Origin: Owenia fusiformis
Lineage: Eukaryota; Annelida; Polychaeta; Sabellida; Oweniidae
DNA length: 64,000 nucleotides
Direction of reading: 5' to 3'
Assembly (NCBI GenBank): GCA_903813345.2
Contig: CAIIXF020000004.1
Coordinates: 21,674,477 to 21,738,476 of the forward strand
Below, piece by piece: positions 1 through 12,847 of this stretch. The notes beneath the pieces were generated by a model. That model saw nothing but the letters and a program-made list of their open reading frames with translations. It made no database searches and had not been told where the DNA came from. The position numbers and the translations under genes are program-made. How positions within the stretch are numbered: position 1 is the stretch's first letter; each line of letters begins with the position of its first letter.

Positions 1-14
1 AGTAGCATTATACC

Positions 15-3000
15 ATGCTAGCGATACTAGTTGCAGTAATAGTAGTACTTCTCTTTGGGTTTATATGGAATAAAACACGCAGTAGATTGACACACATCCC
101 AGGTCCTAATGGAATACCCATAGCAGGAAATGGCCTGGAAATAACGAGCACTTTCAAATTGGTGACCAAACTACATGAATGGATGGAGAAATATGGCGAC
201 ATCTTTAAGATTAATCTTTTTGGAGAAGAGATTGTAGTCGTGGGTGGAATACTTATTGGAGAAATGTTGGTTACAAAAGGTATCTCGTTTCTCTGTTAAT
301 GCCCCATGCAACGTTGAAAAAAAAAATTCATCATTCATTTACGATTTTTCATCACTTGAAAAGTCGACGAATAAGTTGTCAGCTTATTGTAAGTTATCTG
401 TCGATATAAGTACAGACAGTGGTTTGGAAAAGCTTAGATTATGTCTCTGAGGTCCCTGAAATGAGACTTGTCACCACTTGACACAGATTGCATGACCAGA
501 CTAATGCTTGTTAAAAACGGATGACGTCTCAAGACTTGGTCAAAGTCAACGCTCCTAAAAAACTACATGTACTAAATATATTAAAGACCTTCAAATGAAA
601 GTAACTGCTTAAAACTGACTTTTTCAGGGAGTGATTTTGCTGGTCGACCTAAAATACCTGCATGGGAAAAACTTGAAGGGAATGAAGTTCACCTGGTACT
701 AAGGGATTATGATCCAAAGTTACGTTTCATTCGTAAACTTGTGCATAAAGGACTCCGTCAATATGGAGAAGGGATGGACAAAATTGAAGTTATCACCGTG
801 ACAGAAATTGCAAAATGTTTAGACAAGATTGAGACGCTAAATGGAGCAGATTTTGACCCATTTACATACATTCACCATGCTATCAGCCAAGTCATGAATA
901 CCATGGTGAGTTGTAGGGTTATTCATACATTACCTATCACAACGTATTTTTGCATTTTGAAACAATCCCTAAAAGCCATTTTACAACTGTATATTATTTC
1001 ATTTGTCAACTAGCTAGTTCATTTTATGATAACATATGTTCTTGTATTCAACTTCTATGTAACATTGTCTTAACAGGTAACATGAGAGGCAGTGCCTGAT
1101 GGACACCCCATGCTGAACAAAGATAACATATATTGTTGTGGGTATAACTTCTATGTAACATCGTCTTAACAGGTAACAGGAGAGGCAGTGCCTGATGGAC
1201 ACCCCATGCTAAACAAAGATAACATATATTGTTGTTGGTATAACTTCTATGTAACATTGTCTTAACAGGTAACAGGAGAGGCAGTGCCTGATGGACACCC
1301 CATGCTAAACAAAGATAACATATATTGTTGTGGGTATAACTTCTATATAACATTGTCTTAACAGGTAACAGGAGAGGCAGTGCCTGATGGACACCCAATG
1401 CTGAACAAAGCAATTGAATGGGATAGATTAGATGGAGAAATTAGTCAAGATCCGACATTTTTAATGCCTGCAATGGAATTCTTTTTTACTTTAATTCGCG
1501 TGGGAAAGCTAAGGTATTATACTGACGTCATGGATTTTTTCATTGAACACTGGAGAAGTTACGAGGTAAAATATATCTTTACTTCAAGTTGGTTTAACAG
1601 AATTTCTGCACATCGTGAAAAGTATTAAATGAAATATCACATCTCTAAATCATGCAAATATGACATGAACTCCATGTAGGTAGACAGATGGATTGTGTTC
1701 AAACAAACTTCAAATTTATAAACAATGTTTTATGAAGAAAGGTAAGTTTAGCAACAGCATTAGATGTACCAATGTACGAAATTAAGCAGGCATCAACATA
1801 CATCTGTTGGGAGACTTAAAGTTCATTGCATTCTATTGACATAATTTCAAAGTTGAACTGACTTCATTGAGAAGGTCAAATAGATATTGAAATAAAGATA
1901 AATTTGGCCTCATATGTACCAACTCTTCCAGGGGACCTATGATAAAGAGAACATGAGAGGACTCTATGATGTCATATACAAGGCATATCTTGAATCTGAG
2001 ACTGATGAAGAGGGAGTCAAGATCTCATACAACAATGTGAAGTACCTCATGTTTGAGCTGTACGGTGCAGGTATGTAAATCAATTCTTTCAATACAATTT
2101 TCCTCAATGACTACTAACATATTCTTTTGCAATTGGTCTGAAGTCAACTATGCCCTAGTCATTTTTATCATGAAATACTCATTCCATATAATATATATTT
2201 TGTTCGATGGGATTTGCTACATGTACTTTACGAGTTACTATTTTTCTTGCCACTCTGTAAACTATGTTTCAAAAGTGAGAGTTTATGTTTTTGGATTGCT
2301 GCGCTTTTCTACAGGCATCATTACTACACACAAAACAATCTATGCATTTTTTCACATGATGGTGACACACCCTGAGCTACAGAAGAGAATCCAAGCTCAA
2401 ATTGATGATGTTATTGGTTCCGAGCGAACCCCAACTACAGCAGACAAACATAAGCTTCCTCTATTAGAGGCAACGATACACGAAACGTTGAGGTATATAT
2501 CTCATGCTCCGTTCGCCCTTCCCCATGAAACAAAAAGAGAGACAAGCCTGGGAGGATTTACCCTACCGAACAAGACACAGGTAATATCTTCTTCATTTAT
2601 AATAACATTAATCATCAATCCCGATGTATCAATCCCTTTATTTATGATTGGAATATGTCAAAAAGTATTTTATGTGATACCATGTATGCTTACTTTCCAT
2701 TTTATGCTATTTATTTATCGAACTGTACTGAATTCCTAGGTTTGGCCATTGATATCTGCCAACCACCACAATCCTGAGTACTTCAAAGACCCGATGAGCT
2801 TCAACCCTGACCGTTTCTTAGAGAATGATGGCTCACTGTCACCTGCCAATTCAAGGAAAATGTAAACAGGCTTTATTTTCACATTGGTCTATCAAACTTG
2901 GTTATTTTTCTATTTCTAGTTTTAAGTCAAAAGCCCTCACCTGATACCACCCATATGTTATTATAAAGTAAATATGTTAAAAAGTCTAGTTTTGAATACC

Positions 3001-3463
3001 TTGTTTTGAAGAGTTACGGTATTCGTTTAAAGAGAGAATCAGATATAGCGAGCAGCTTAACAAAAAATCATTTCAATTTTATAATATTTCTGGCTAATGT
3101 CATTCGTCATTCCTTTTCATGTCTATTTTCTAAAATGCACTGATGATATACAGGAATCTTCACAAGATTCTTGACCCCCTGGCAACAAATACAAATATGA
3201 ATAAAAACGAAATCATCAGGATTAACTTTTTATTTCTTTCATTTTGAAGGTTAACACCATTTGGAGCAGGGACGCGCAACTGCGTTGGGGAGGTATTTGC
3301 CAGGACGAGGCTGTTTTTATTCACTGCGAGCCTGTTACAACGATTCACTCTACTTCAACCAACTGAAGGAAAGCTTAATGTTCTTGATCCGAAAAGTGAG
3401 GATCATCTAAAGAAGCTTCCGTGTATTTGCCCAAACTATAAAATCAGAGCAATTCCAAGGTGA
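15..3463 (+). CDS. Cytochrome P450, clan-2-like, copy 1 (7 exons, 494 aa)
   Basis: Exons read from GT-AG sites and continuous frame: 15-279, 628-905, 1365-1565, 1932-2070, 2315-2580, 2740-2861, 3250-3463. The product would be a heme-thiolate monooxygenase-type protein anchored in the ER membrane. Visible features are an N-terminal hydrophobic anchor (residues 2-18), a Pro-rich hinge IPGP (28-31), I-helix AGIITT (294-299), K-helix ETLR (351-354), PDRF (406-409) and heme-binding [10 protein letters not shown] (428-437, ligand Cys435). Two conserved positions differ from the family: the C-helix WxxxR reads L120xxxR124, and the I-helix acidic residue before TT is Ile. The start has A at -3. No stop or frameshift is seen; upstream sequence is cut by the window. 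Substrate unknown; closest in style to CYP1/2/17-type enzymes, but no CYP family can be assigned. Confidence 0.93.
1026..1364 (+). repeat. Intron 2 tandem array of 96-bp units copying the exon 3 start (copy 1)
   Basis: Three full units begin at 1077, 1173 and 1269, and the true exon 3 begins at 1365, so spacing is exactly 96 bp. Each unit carries the acceptor context (cttaacag) followed by about 45 nt nearly identical to the 5' end of exon 3 (gtaacaggagaggcagtgcc and onward), then diverges into intron-like sequence. The decoy reading frame runs into a TAA 31 codons in, so use of a decoy acceptor without a new donor would truncate the protein. Confidence 0.9.
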
Positions 3464-3639
3464 AAGCACTCTTTAATGGCACAATGTATGTGCTATGCCA
3501 TCGGACACCACGGGAAAACATATGATGCAAGTCCAACAACATTTTAAACAATGTTTAGGTGAACTTAACCAAACTCGTCTAGTCCAGTTATTTACGACTC
3601 AATGGGTTAAAAGTTACGGAGCGGCTTACCTAAGTATGT

Positions 3640-4505
3640 ACATGTATGCAATGGGTAATGTATTTTAAATTCAAACATAGATTTTGAAAGAATTAAGGGA
3701 TTGCATAACTTGAATGATTTTTATGAAAATGTATTACATTTATGGTTGAAACACCATGATTTTAAAAATGAGAGCTTTGTTTGAAACAATAATGAAAATG
3801 TAACTCTAAATAATTCTCCATTATGTTTTGAAAACTGGATCGAAAAGAGCATTGCATATATTTAAGATGTTGCAAAGGATAAGGAAACAGTACAAATGAT
3901 AATATTGTCCAGAAAATGCGCAGGACTGGTCAAACGATTCTTCAATATAATGCTTTAAAGCATGTTTAAAACAAGAACTCTGATTCAAATATAAAAAGGA
4001 ACCACCATGTACAAAAATATCTTTAAGGGTATAGAGAGTCATCTATTAAACACAAGAATGGTGAGATCAAAAATTGTTTTAGAAAGAAAATGTGATTTAA
4101 AATTCAATTCAATGGACAATTTTACATGGTATTTACGCACATGATATCTATCTAAAGAAATGTAAATTAGAAAACTGTGCCATCTGTAACGTTTGTTATT
4201 TACATGTAAAATGTGACATCAACCACTTCTTTGTCAATTGGGACTGTATTAAATCAAGTTTGAATGGAGTAAATATTACAAATGATCAAAATAAAATGAA
4301 AATGTTAAAAAAGAAGAATTACCTAAAACACTGGTTATTAAAAAAGCTATCTTAAAATGGCGATCCATACAACCGGTAATATCGAAACTATATATGAAAC
4401 AGAAATAAGGTTAATACAGATGTAACTGCATGTATCTATACTTGTATTTTATCTTAAAAGTATACATGCAATGTAAATAAAATACATGTTTGTTAATAAA
4501 GTTTC
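3640..4505 (+). mobile_element. Degraded LINE 3' end
   Basis: The stretch after copy 1 resembles the C-terminal end of a non-LTR retrotransposon polyprotein, with many stops. Around 4165-4250 one frame reads a Cys-rich segment (CAICNVC ... HFF) like the zinc-binding tail found at the end of many LINE reverse transcriptases. The segment ends with AATAAA-rich sequence and 'aataaagtttctaag' just before the next element. No intact ORF, so this is a fossil. The clade (CR1/L2-like) is inferred only. Confidence 0.5.
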
Positions 4506-4639
4506 TAAGTCTCATTCTGATACTCATTGCATCTGTTTCACCTGAAGCATGATCTCATCTCAGGGCTGAGAAGAAATGAGATGTGTCAGTTAATCATATG
4601 ATGTGATAGGCTACATCATACTTGTCAAGTAAAAAAATA

Positions 4640-5840
4640 TAAATCGGGATATTTTCGTTTTAAAAGAAAAATCGGGGTTAACATCGGGATTCTTTTTAAG
4701 AAAAATCGGGAGAAAAACGGGATTGTTTAGGATAATCGGGAGAAATCGGGAGTTTACAATGAAAATCGGGGTTTACAAAAATAATCAGGAGAAAATCGGG
4801 ATTGATTAGGATAATCGGGGGTAATCGGGAGTTAACAATGAAAATCGGGAGTTTACAATAAAAATCGGGAGGAAATCGAGGTTAACATACTGGTAAATTG
4901 ATAAATACGTTTTCGAATTGCATTTGGGCCGTTTACTATCATTGTTTATTAATATATCCATGAGATATCATCTGCATTAAACCAAGTACCACATCATAAT
5001 TAATTAATTGTGAATGCACCCTCAAAACTTGACGTTATGATCCTGCAATTTAAACAAGTTTAATCATGGTTTCCGTATAATTCATTTGGATCTCACAGCA
5101 CACGTACATTACTTGCAATAGTTAAATATCAGAAATGATTATGTAATCTACATCGATATCTAGTCCTTACATAATCAATTATCTTTGTGATAAAGCATGT
5201 TTGTGTTATACATGAAGCCAACGAATACTGACTATAAAAACATATCTATACGTTCAGTACGTTGTATGGAATATCTCAGTCCAAGAATGATCGATTAAAT
5301 TAAATTCTGGTTTCAAATAGTTTAAAGAAGATTAAATACGCAAACGGTATGTGTTGTAAGCTGTTTCGTTTTATCACAAAATGCTTTTGCATATTTGTTT
5401 TCACCACGTTCCAACTTTCATTGTAATGACTCCTATATGCGTTTCAATTGGTCGGAATTTTTCAGTCCCAGAACGTTCGATTTATTTCTGGTCTGGAATA
5501 CTGTAGTAAAAGAAGATGAGAGAGCTTTACAAGTGTATTTTGTATGTGTAATTACCTACTGTATTTTGTATTATCAGTCCCAGAACGTTCGATTTATTTC
5601 TGGTCTGGAATACTGTAGTAAAAGAAGATGAAAGAGCTTTACAAGTGTATTTTGTATGTGTAATTACCTACTGTATTTTGTATTATCAAAAAAACTCAGT
5701 GTTGTATACTTTTATTTGTTTGAACGAAAATCGGGAGGGTACCATTTAAAAATCGGGAGTTTTTACTGAAAAATTGGGATGTCTCGTTAACAAATCGGGA
5801 GTTTTGAACTCAAAATCGGGATATTTTATGAAAAAAAAAC
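4640..5840. repeat. Dispersed ATCGGGA microrepeats, two clusters
   Basis: About 15 copies of a degenerate motif AAAATCGGGA(G/T) occur at irregular 10-30 base spacing in 4640-4890, and about 6 more at 5725-5840, inside the inverted-repeat element. Spacers are variants of TTTACAAT or TTAACA. The pattern is too irregular for a simple microsatellite. Confidence 0.7.
5463..5686. repeat. Tandem duplication, 2 x 112 bp
   Basis: 5463-5574 is repeated at 5575-5686 with one visible difference (gatgagag versus gatgaaag). It creates an apparent 78-aa ORF that is a by-product. Confidence 0.9.
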
Positions 5841-6639
5841 AGGATTTCATTCTGTGTTTTCATAAACTAATATTTGCTATTACCATGCTGAACGCGATCT
5901 CATGTTATTTGCTATTATCATGTTTAAAGGCCTAAATTTCTGTTAAAGAGGAAAACTTCAGTTAATTGCTACACCCGGGTGTCTTATGTAACATGTGAAA
6001 TGCCTACCAGATAGCAAACAGCCAATCAGCTGTCAGCAGAGGATGTGGCTTAGCAGTAGTGGGGTCATTTATAAACACAAGCACAAGGCATATTGCTGCT
6101 ATGTTTACATGTTTTAACCTCTGACCTGAGAGCATTGCAGGCTATTGGTCAATTTGAAATTAAATCCACATCCAACTGCTCATATTTAATGAGACCTTTA
6201 AATATTTATTTTCAAGTTTGCTTGCTTGTATACTGTATAATACTTGAATATGATTTCATATTTGTATTCATCATGGTTTCATACATGACTGTAGCAAATT
6301 TGGGTCTTTGATACTTCCTAGAATTCATGATATTGGCAAAATCAAAATAAATTTACTGGTTTCAGTGATTCAAACATTTTCAACAGACATAATTGACTGT
6401 AATTGGCTGTTCCCTCTTCCTTTTATACCCGGTTTTCCCCTTTAAGTAGAAACCCAGGGTGTTTTAATTATAGAGCCAGTTAACATACCCATTAAGAGCT
6501 GACCAATCAGCTGGCAGTAGAAGTTGCTTTTGTTTATTTGAACCCTTCTTGACCCATCATGATAAACTATGCCATCTCAAATCTTCTCAGCCCTGAGATG
6601 TTTCAGGTGAAAAAGAAAGATGCTATGAGTATCAGAATG

Positions 6640-8190
6640 TTCTTGACCCGAAATCTGATCTTTGAGCTTAACTTTGGATGATGCTATTGGTTAGATTCAA
6701 ATTTTGAACTTTTCTACTGAACATAATTAAGTAGCATTTAAAAAACTTTGACTTGTTCTTATTCAAAATTAGAATAATATTTTACCAAACCGATTATTGT
6801 CTCCAAATGTTCATACATGACCATGACAAGTTTCAAAACAAACAAAAGCCAATTTATTGAGAAACACTAAAAATCAATTAAAATTTACTGGTTTCTGTTA
6901 ATAGAAAGTATTCAAACAGACATATTTGGCTGTTCCAAGCAACCCCTTCTCCTTTTATACCGGATTTTGGTCTTTAAGGCGATGTCATGTTATTTGCTAT
7001 TACCATGCTGAACGCAGTGTACTGATACGAGCCTTATCTTAGCATGATCAAAGTGACTAACCATTTAGGCACACCATTGAAAAAAAGTTCCAAATTGAAA
7101 TTGGTCGTAATTCACAACTTAGAATTCAAATATTTTAAGGGCCATGTACCATGTTCCATAATTTCTTTCACTTACAATACTGCACATGGTCCTTTGTGAA
7201 TGCTAGCTTGGTCAAATTAAATATTTAAAAATCAACATTCGGGTGGAAAAGGCAATGTGGATAATTTTTTTAATTTTTATCTAACCTTTTTTACAAAAAT
7301 GCTTCGTTAAACACAGTAACCAATATTTGCGAGGGTTGTTTATATTGAGTTATCTCATGAGGGTCTAGCGAGTTTGTTCATTAGAATCATACACAGTTAA
7401 AGTAATTTTTATCAAAGTTCATGAATATAAAATATTGTGTTGTACCGTTTATTTGTAATTGCAAAAGCAAGGACTGGTGTCCATATATCAAGTAGTGGAA
7501 CAAAAGATTCATAAAAATCATTTTGAGAGTGGGGTTAATACAATTACGTATGTGAAAACATGTTTATCTATAATGCTTGTGGTAGAAAGCAACTTACTTT
7601 TTCACCCATTGGAATACATGTAAAATTGGCAACGTTCAAATCATAATTTCTCAAATCCCAGCCCATCGAATCCTCGCATCCATTCAGATCATGTAGTCCT
7701 ATTCAAAAACTTCCCGTTCGGTTATATGGTGAAAAAAATATCCCACGAACGAAAAAAGATATTGCTACATTTATGAGCGAGCATTGATTTCTGGGCCTGT
7801 AAAAAGCACGTAGGACCTGATTGCCCCATTGATTTACTGATTCAATTTTTTGGTTCAAAATAATAATCTGTCAGCGGTCCCTGACACTCCTACTAGCTAT
7901 CACCAAACATTAATTGCCAATACATGTACACATATACGTGCCATACATCTACAAAGTAGCGAACTAGTGTATTAAGTACTACTTTTCCTATACGATGAGC
8001 AAAACAAATCTCAAGTAGGTTGTATTGACCCTGTGTGTGTACACATTGTTCTTTGGACGAAATCTATTGCCTAAACAAGATACCACAGAGATATCTGTTA
8101 TTCTGTATGCCCTCTACGCTTATTTGATTCACATAGCGCTGTATACCAACGAGGCACTATACACGTACTGATTTAATTGAGAGACGATAC
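6640..8190. other. Intergenic, nothing recognised
   Basis: AT-rich sequence with no ORF, RNA gene or clear repeat that I can support. 6965-7020 repeats a short phrase also found near 5880 (ttatttgctattaccatgctgaacgc), suggesting a shared old repeat. Confidence 0.5.
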
Positions 8191-8194
8191 AAAA

Positions 8195-8608
8195 AAAGGG
8201 TTACTCGGACATATATCAGAATCAAACAAGAACATATGAGGTACTGAGAGGTAAGTTGCAGGCAGGGAGGGTTCTTCCTTAGACGACAATATGGATATAC
8301 ACCTTAAGGTGCCATGGAAGTTAACAGGAAATGACAAAACAGGAAGTGACAAAGCCATGCTGGATTTTGAAAATTTTTTGAAGCAAGATATCAGAGTTCT
8401 GTTTGGACCTCTAGTCAGTTTTACTAGTTCCACATATCATTTACATGACTGGGAACGCAATGGAAATGGTCAGAATGACCATAAACATGATGAAATAACC
8501 TTTTCAGCCCTCTGAAAATGTGCCTGAAAACCAGCTAAGAGTAGGTGCTCAGGAAAGGTCACTGAACAGAATCTTTCGATTTTTTCAGAAAACGTGTCCA
8601 ACATATTG
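8195..8608. repeat. Left arm of a ~310-bp inverted repeat plus dispersed repeat
   Basis: 8306-8608 is repeated in inverted orientation at 19341-19652. The two copies produce look-alike 70-aa ORFs on opposite strands, which are not evidence of a gene. The outer part (8195-8310) belongs to a dispersed family with partial copies near 24505-24556, 48725-48810, 62345-62440 and 62530-62600 (shared phrase gaggtaagttgcaggcaggg or its complement). A ~160-bp spacer (8609-8768) separates the arm from the LTR element. Confidence 0.75.
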
Positions 8609-8768
8609 CTCTAAATGATACAATCTTTGAAATTTTAAAAAATTGTCTGAAACAACAATAATGGCTGTAGTAAAAAGGTAAATCGATCGATTTTCAATTC
8701 AGTTTTTTCATTTTTTTCTTTTTCTAAGAATGATATCAAATTTTTTTAAATTGTATAATTTTAAGCAA

Positions 8769-9496
8769 TGTAATGCGACCTTACTAGGGGTATTGATGGT
8801 ACTGAAAATACAGCTAAGCAAAAGAAACAAAGGACAGAGGGTATTTACAAGGATAACAATCGGATAAAAGCAACACGGTTTACAACATCAAATATTTATT
8901 TACAACATATAACAATACATGCATACAGTAATATAAAACAAGCCACAAACAATAAGAGATAAAATGGAAATGCTAATAACGAGATCCAACCCCGGAGCGC
9001 CAGAGGGCTAAGCCACGCCCTAACTTCCGTTATCGTAATACATCTAACATTATCAAGTATTTGATCTCAAACTACCAGAAGTGATAAAGTCAAAGGCGTA
9101 CCTTGTTGTACTATACCTAATGTACTTCCGTATATCAAACCTAGTACCAATATCCAATACTCAACAAAGCATGGTCCAAAATCCAAACATCAAACAAGAA
9201 GCCATAATCACATCAGTCTTCATCGTATCCTGCCCTCTGGTCAACTGATGATATCAACCTTGTGCAACTCACACATAAAATTCAGCTGTACCAAAACTGG
9301 TTTAACCAATCAGAACTCTTATATTTCAAATATCGTCATACGACAAACTATAGTGTACTAGTTTTCAGCGACAGATATCAATCTAAATACTATACCTAGT
9401 TCTAATAACAGGTTTCTATAATGCTGTTCCATTTTCACGACGTTAGCATTGTTTGGAAGTTAAAAACATGAAAAGCCTTATCGAGCAACCGTTACA
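8769..9496 (-). repeat. 3' LTR of the Ty3/gypsy element
   Basis: This 728-bp copy matches 18612-19340 apart from small differences near its + strand left end (around 8784-8850). It lies next to the polypurine tract. Its TG...CA ends and the GCAA flank set the boundary. Confidence 0.92.
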
Positions 9497-9500
9497 CAAC

Positions 9501-9512
9501 TCCCCTCCTTCT
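9501..9512 (-). promoter_or_regulatory. Polypurine tract of the LTR element
   Basis: On the - strand the sequence AGAAGGAGGGGA sits 4 nt before the 3' LTR, the usual place and composition for the plus-strand primer. Confidence 0.75.
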
Positions 9513-10773
9513 GAGAAGATGGCGTCCTCGCCAAAAATCTAAATCATAATATAAAATATAACGGTTGCGTTAATTATCAAAACAATCAAATAACATTAAA
9601 ATATACGGATCATCTAATCCTCTTATCTCAATCTTTATTCCTAGTCTTTACCAATAATGTCTATATACAAATACAATGTGTCACCATCACTTCTGTGACT
9701 CAAAATCCAAATCAAAATAACTAGTGTTACAGACTGTGAATCCATGTTAATCAAAATAGTTAGTGTTACTGTTTATACTTCTGTTCATTATGTATAAGCA
9801 TGTTGCTTTATTACGTTGATATGCTCAGTGAAACCCCATCTTAAGTTACCCTTCTCCTTACGAGAATCTAACTGGCATTCCTAACTCTATATCCCAATTT
9901 ACTGTAATGTATGACACCTCCCCATAGCATAATCTACATGCTCAACCACTAAGCCATTTTACAATTGAGCACTGCCTGAACATTTTGTTCACAATGACAT
10001 GTTTCCAGTTCTAGACCTGATCACAAAATCATATCCCTACTATTTTCAGTTGGAGAAAACAAAGATGAAAAGTTCCATTTACAAACAATTGGTTATCAGA
10101 TTCACTCATTACATTCACAATCTCATTTATTCAAGGGGTAGCTAGTCCCATATCACATATTCAGCCAATCCTTTGGAATGTATCGTTTTCATTAGTGTAT
10201 CCACCACCACTGTCAATTCAACTTCTTAAATATACTTGCTTTTTCAATCACATTTCGTGCATGTAAACTATTATCAAGTTTCACTTTCGCAAGCAAGATT
10301 ACCATATATCCATACAGACAAGTTTTGCACTAAAGGCATAGCAAAAGAGAAATTCGGTGAAGCATAACGAGTGTTACAGCTATCTATGGTTTTCATATTC
10401 GGGCAAGCAGTAACTTGCATGATCATAGATTCGAGGCCAAAACCATCAAACTTCTTACTCAAGTGCTTCTGCGTGACACAATTTGAACTATACTTCAAAG
10501 TAGTATATGCAACATAACCAATTTGATTCGCCAAAACCCAAACCTTATAGGCATAACTAAATCACAATATCCAAAATCTCATATGTCATCTCTATTATCA
10601 AATTCTTCCATGACATCTTATATACCTATGTACATATTACAACATCTGATATAAGTCCAAAGCAATTTAAGAACAAACAAATATTTTTATATTTTCCGTG
10701 TTATATTTAAAAATTGTGGCTCTCTCGTAACAAAGCCACGAATCACTCATGTCAGTATTATAGTTAACAGTGC
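9513..10773 (-). other. Non-coding 3' internal region of the LTR element
   Basis: About 1.26 kb between the end of the chromodomain ORF and the polypurine tract. It has no credible coding sequence; an 86-aa open frame at 10274-10534 shows no known motif. No envelope-like gene is visible. Confidence 0.6.
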
Positions 10774-11316
10774 CTACTTGACAATAGGAATTTCATTGCT
10801 TCTGATGAATGTTTTGGAGAAATCATTCAAGTTCTCCCACGGTTCAAAAGTGTTATCTTGGGAATCGTATCCCTCCCACTTACACAGATATTCCCATCGT
10901 CCCTTTCTCTTCCTTTTTCCAAGTATTTCTTCAACTTGGAAACATGTCTGCTCTTCATCTGAGCTTTCTCCTTTTCCATTTTCATCTATATCAGGAGTGT
11001 CTGGGTTATCATTTATTTTACTTTCAGACCTCTCATCGGCTGTTTCTTTATCTTGACTTTTGCCTCTGTGTTCATTTAGTTCCTCAACAGTTTCTTCGTT
11101 TTTCAACCAAGTTGGCTTATCCTCACCTCTGTAAGGTTTCAGTCTATCAACATGAACCACCGTTGGTTTACTCCTCCTTGATCTCTGTATTCTGTATGTG
11201 ATATCACTGATTCTCTTTGTTATTATATATGGCCCCTGGTAAGGTCTCTGCAGTTTTGGTGAAAGACCCGGCTTTCTAATGGGGCAGTGAAGCCATACAG
11301 CATCCCCCTCATGCAT
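10774..11316 (-). pseudogene. Integrase C-terminal part: GPY/F and chromodomain (broken pol)
   Basis: A 180-codon open frame forms the C-terminal end of pol. An early segment around residues 27-45 fits the GPY/F module that follows the integrase core (GPYIITKRISD is visible). Residues ~125-165 form a chromodomain (FQVEEILGKR ... WEYLCKWEGY ... FEPWENL) with aromatic-cage-type positions; in this family the domain can direct insertion to marked chromatin. The frame is shifted relative to the integrase ORF upstream, so the apparent Met start is only an internal codon. An acidic linker rich in Glu and Asp joins the two modules. Confidence 0.85.
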
Positions 11317-11338
11317 GGTGGTTGGGCCCGCTTCAGAT

Positions 11339-12781
11339 TCAGATCATATCATAATGCCTCTTTTGTCTTAAGCTATTCTTTTTGAGATTCTCCCTTGCGA
11401 AAGCATGAGCTGTTTCCATTCTCTCTTTTAAATCAGAGACATATTCTGTCTCATCTGTATCCTCTGGTGGTGGACCGAATACCATATCTACTGGAAGATT
11501 TAGTTGTCTCCCTAACATCAACTCACATGGAGTAAATTGAGATGTCTCGTGTATAGATGTCCTGTATGCTAGCATCAGGAAAGGGAGATACTCATCCCAA
11601 TCTTTTTGATGTTTGTCCGCAAACATACTGAGCATGCTTTCTAATGTCCTGTTGAAACGCTCCACCATACCGTCTGAACAAGGTCTGAGTGGTGTAATTC
11701 TTGTTTTCGTAATACCAAGAGAATTACATACCTCTTGGAATATTTTGCTTTCGTAATTCCTCCCCTGATCACTATGTAAAGACATTGGGCATCCCCATCT
11801 GCATATAAATTCTTTACTGATAATATCAGCGATGGTCTCTGCTTCCTGGTTGGGAATGGCATATGCCTCTGTCCACTTGGTGAAATAATCAGCCACTATA
11901 AGAATATGTTTATTTCCTTTATTTGTTGTTGGAAGGGGTCCTAAGATGTCAGTTGCTAGTCTTTCCATTGGCACTCCAACTTGATATAATTTCATTTCAG
12001 CCTTTTTCTTCTTCAAGTTTGGTTTTCTCGATGCACATGAATCACATTTGTTGCACCAATCTCTGACATCAGTCCTGACACTATACCAAAAATATCTTGA
12101 TCTAATCTTTTCAATTGTCTTGTGGATTCCTAAATGACCAGCTGTCACCGTGTTATGTAACTGATTCATCACATCTTTTCTTAAATGTTTGGGCACCACT
12201 AACTGCCATCTAACAATATCTCCTGCATCCGATTCCCACCTTCTGTAGAGAACGCCATTCCTGACTTTAAGGCGGTCCCAGTCAGATAGCAAATGCTTCA
12301 AAGGCTTACATTGATTTGAGATATCTTTCCATCCTATTTTCTTGTCTGATTCAACCGATTTGAATACAAGTGATATCTCAGGATCTCTCATTTGTAGACC
12401 CCGTATCTCTTCAGACGTCCATGCTTCCAAGGCACTGTGTTTCTCATTATCTGATTGTGCACCATGAATAGCATTTATAGCATTAACATCTTCATTGTTC
12501 ATTCCACATTGTGGGCATTGCATCCTAGATAAACCATCGGCATTTGCATGAGAAGCTCCAGGGCGATGTTGTATTTCCATATCATAGGAACTCAGCATTT
12601 CAAGCCAACGGGCTATTTGACCATCTGGTTCTTTGAAATTGAACAACCATTTCAAGGCTCGGTGATCTGTCCTAATGATAAATTTTTGCCCATACAAATA
12701 TGGCCTGAATCTCTTGACAAACGTTACTATTGCCAATAGTTCTTTTCTGGTTACGCAATAGTTCCTTTCAGATTTATTCAT
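11339..12781 (-). pseudogene. RNase H remainder and integrase core (broken pol)
   Basis: A 480-codon frame continues pol after an in-frame TGA. Residues 1-95 complete RNase H (RKELLA, TDHRAL, ADGLSR). The integrase HHCC zinc finger is at about 216-249 (HLGIH, WCNKCDSC). The DDE core has Asp at 278 (TDIL), Asp at 338 (HSDQG) and Glu at 374 (VERFNR). The frame stops at TGA 11339-11341 near a small frameshift before the chromodomain ORF. It acts in reverse transcription and insertion when part of the full polyprotein; here it is separated by breaks. Confidence 0.9.
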
Positions 12782-12847
12782 TGTTTTGCTTCCAAAGGAA
12801 ATTGGCCTTTCTACTCCATCTACAATTTGTGATAGTACACCATCTAA

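Larger units (their letters stand above)
4513..6639. mobile_element. Inverted-repeat-bounded element, about 2.1 kb, non-autonomous
   Basis: The first ~85 bases (starting cattctgatactcat) are repeated in inverted orientation at 6555-6639 (ending atgagtatcagaatg), including the shared core catctcagggctgagaag. The interior has no credible coding sequence. It contains two clusters of short ATCGGGA-type repeats (4640-4890 and 5725-5840), a 112-bp tandem duplication (5463-5574 and 5575-5686) and two related AT-rich paragraphs near 5940-6060 and 6440-6530. A clear target-site duplication is not visible, so the exact ends are uncertain. Confidence 0.6.

Noticed and set aside
1048-1413. 121-aa repetitive frame on the - strand
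   Set aside because: Antisense of the decoy-exon array of P450 copy 1.
6636-6670. Similarity of atgttcttgacccgaaat to P450 exon 7
   Set aside because: About 18 nt only, not extended by flanking codons; likely chance.
8291-8515. 74-aa frame repeated at 19435-19641 on the other strand
   Set aside because: Explained by the inverted repeat around the LTR element. No known domain; similarity of the two peptides follows from DNA similarity.
10274-10534. Possible envelope-like or accessory ORF after pol
   Set aside because: 86 codons, no signal peptide, membrane segment or known motif, in a region with frequent stops.
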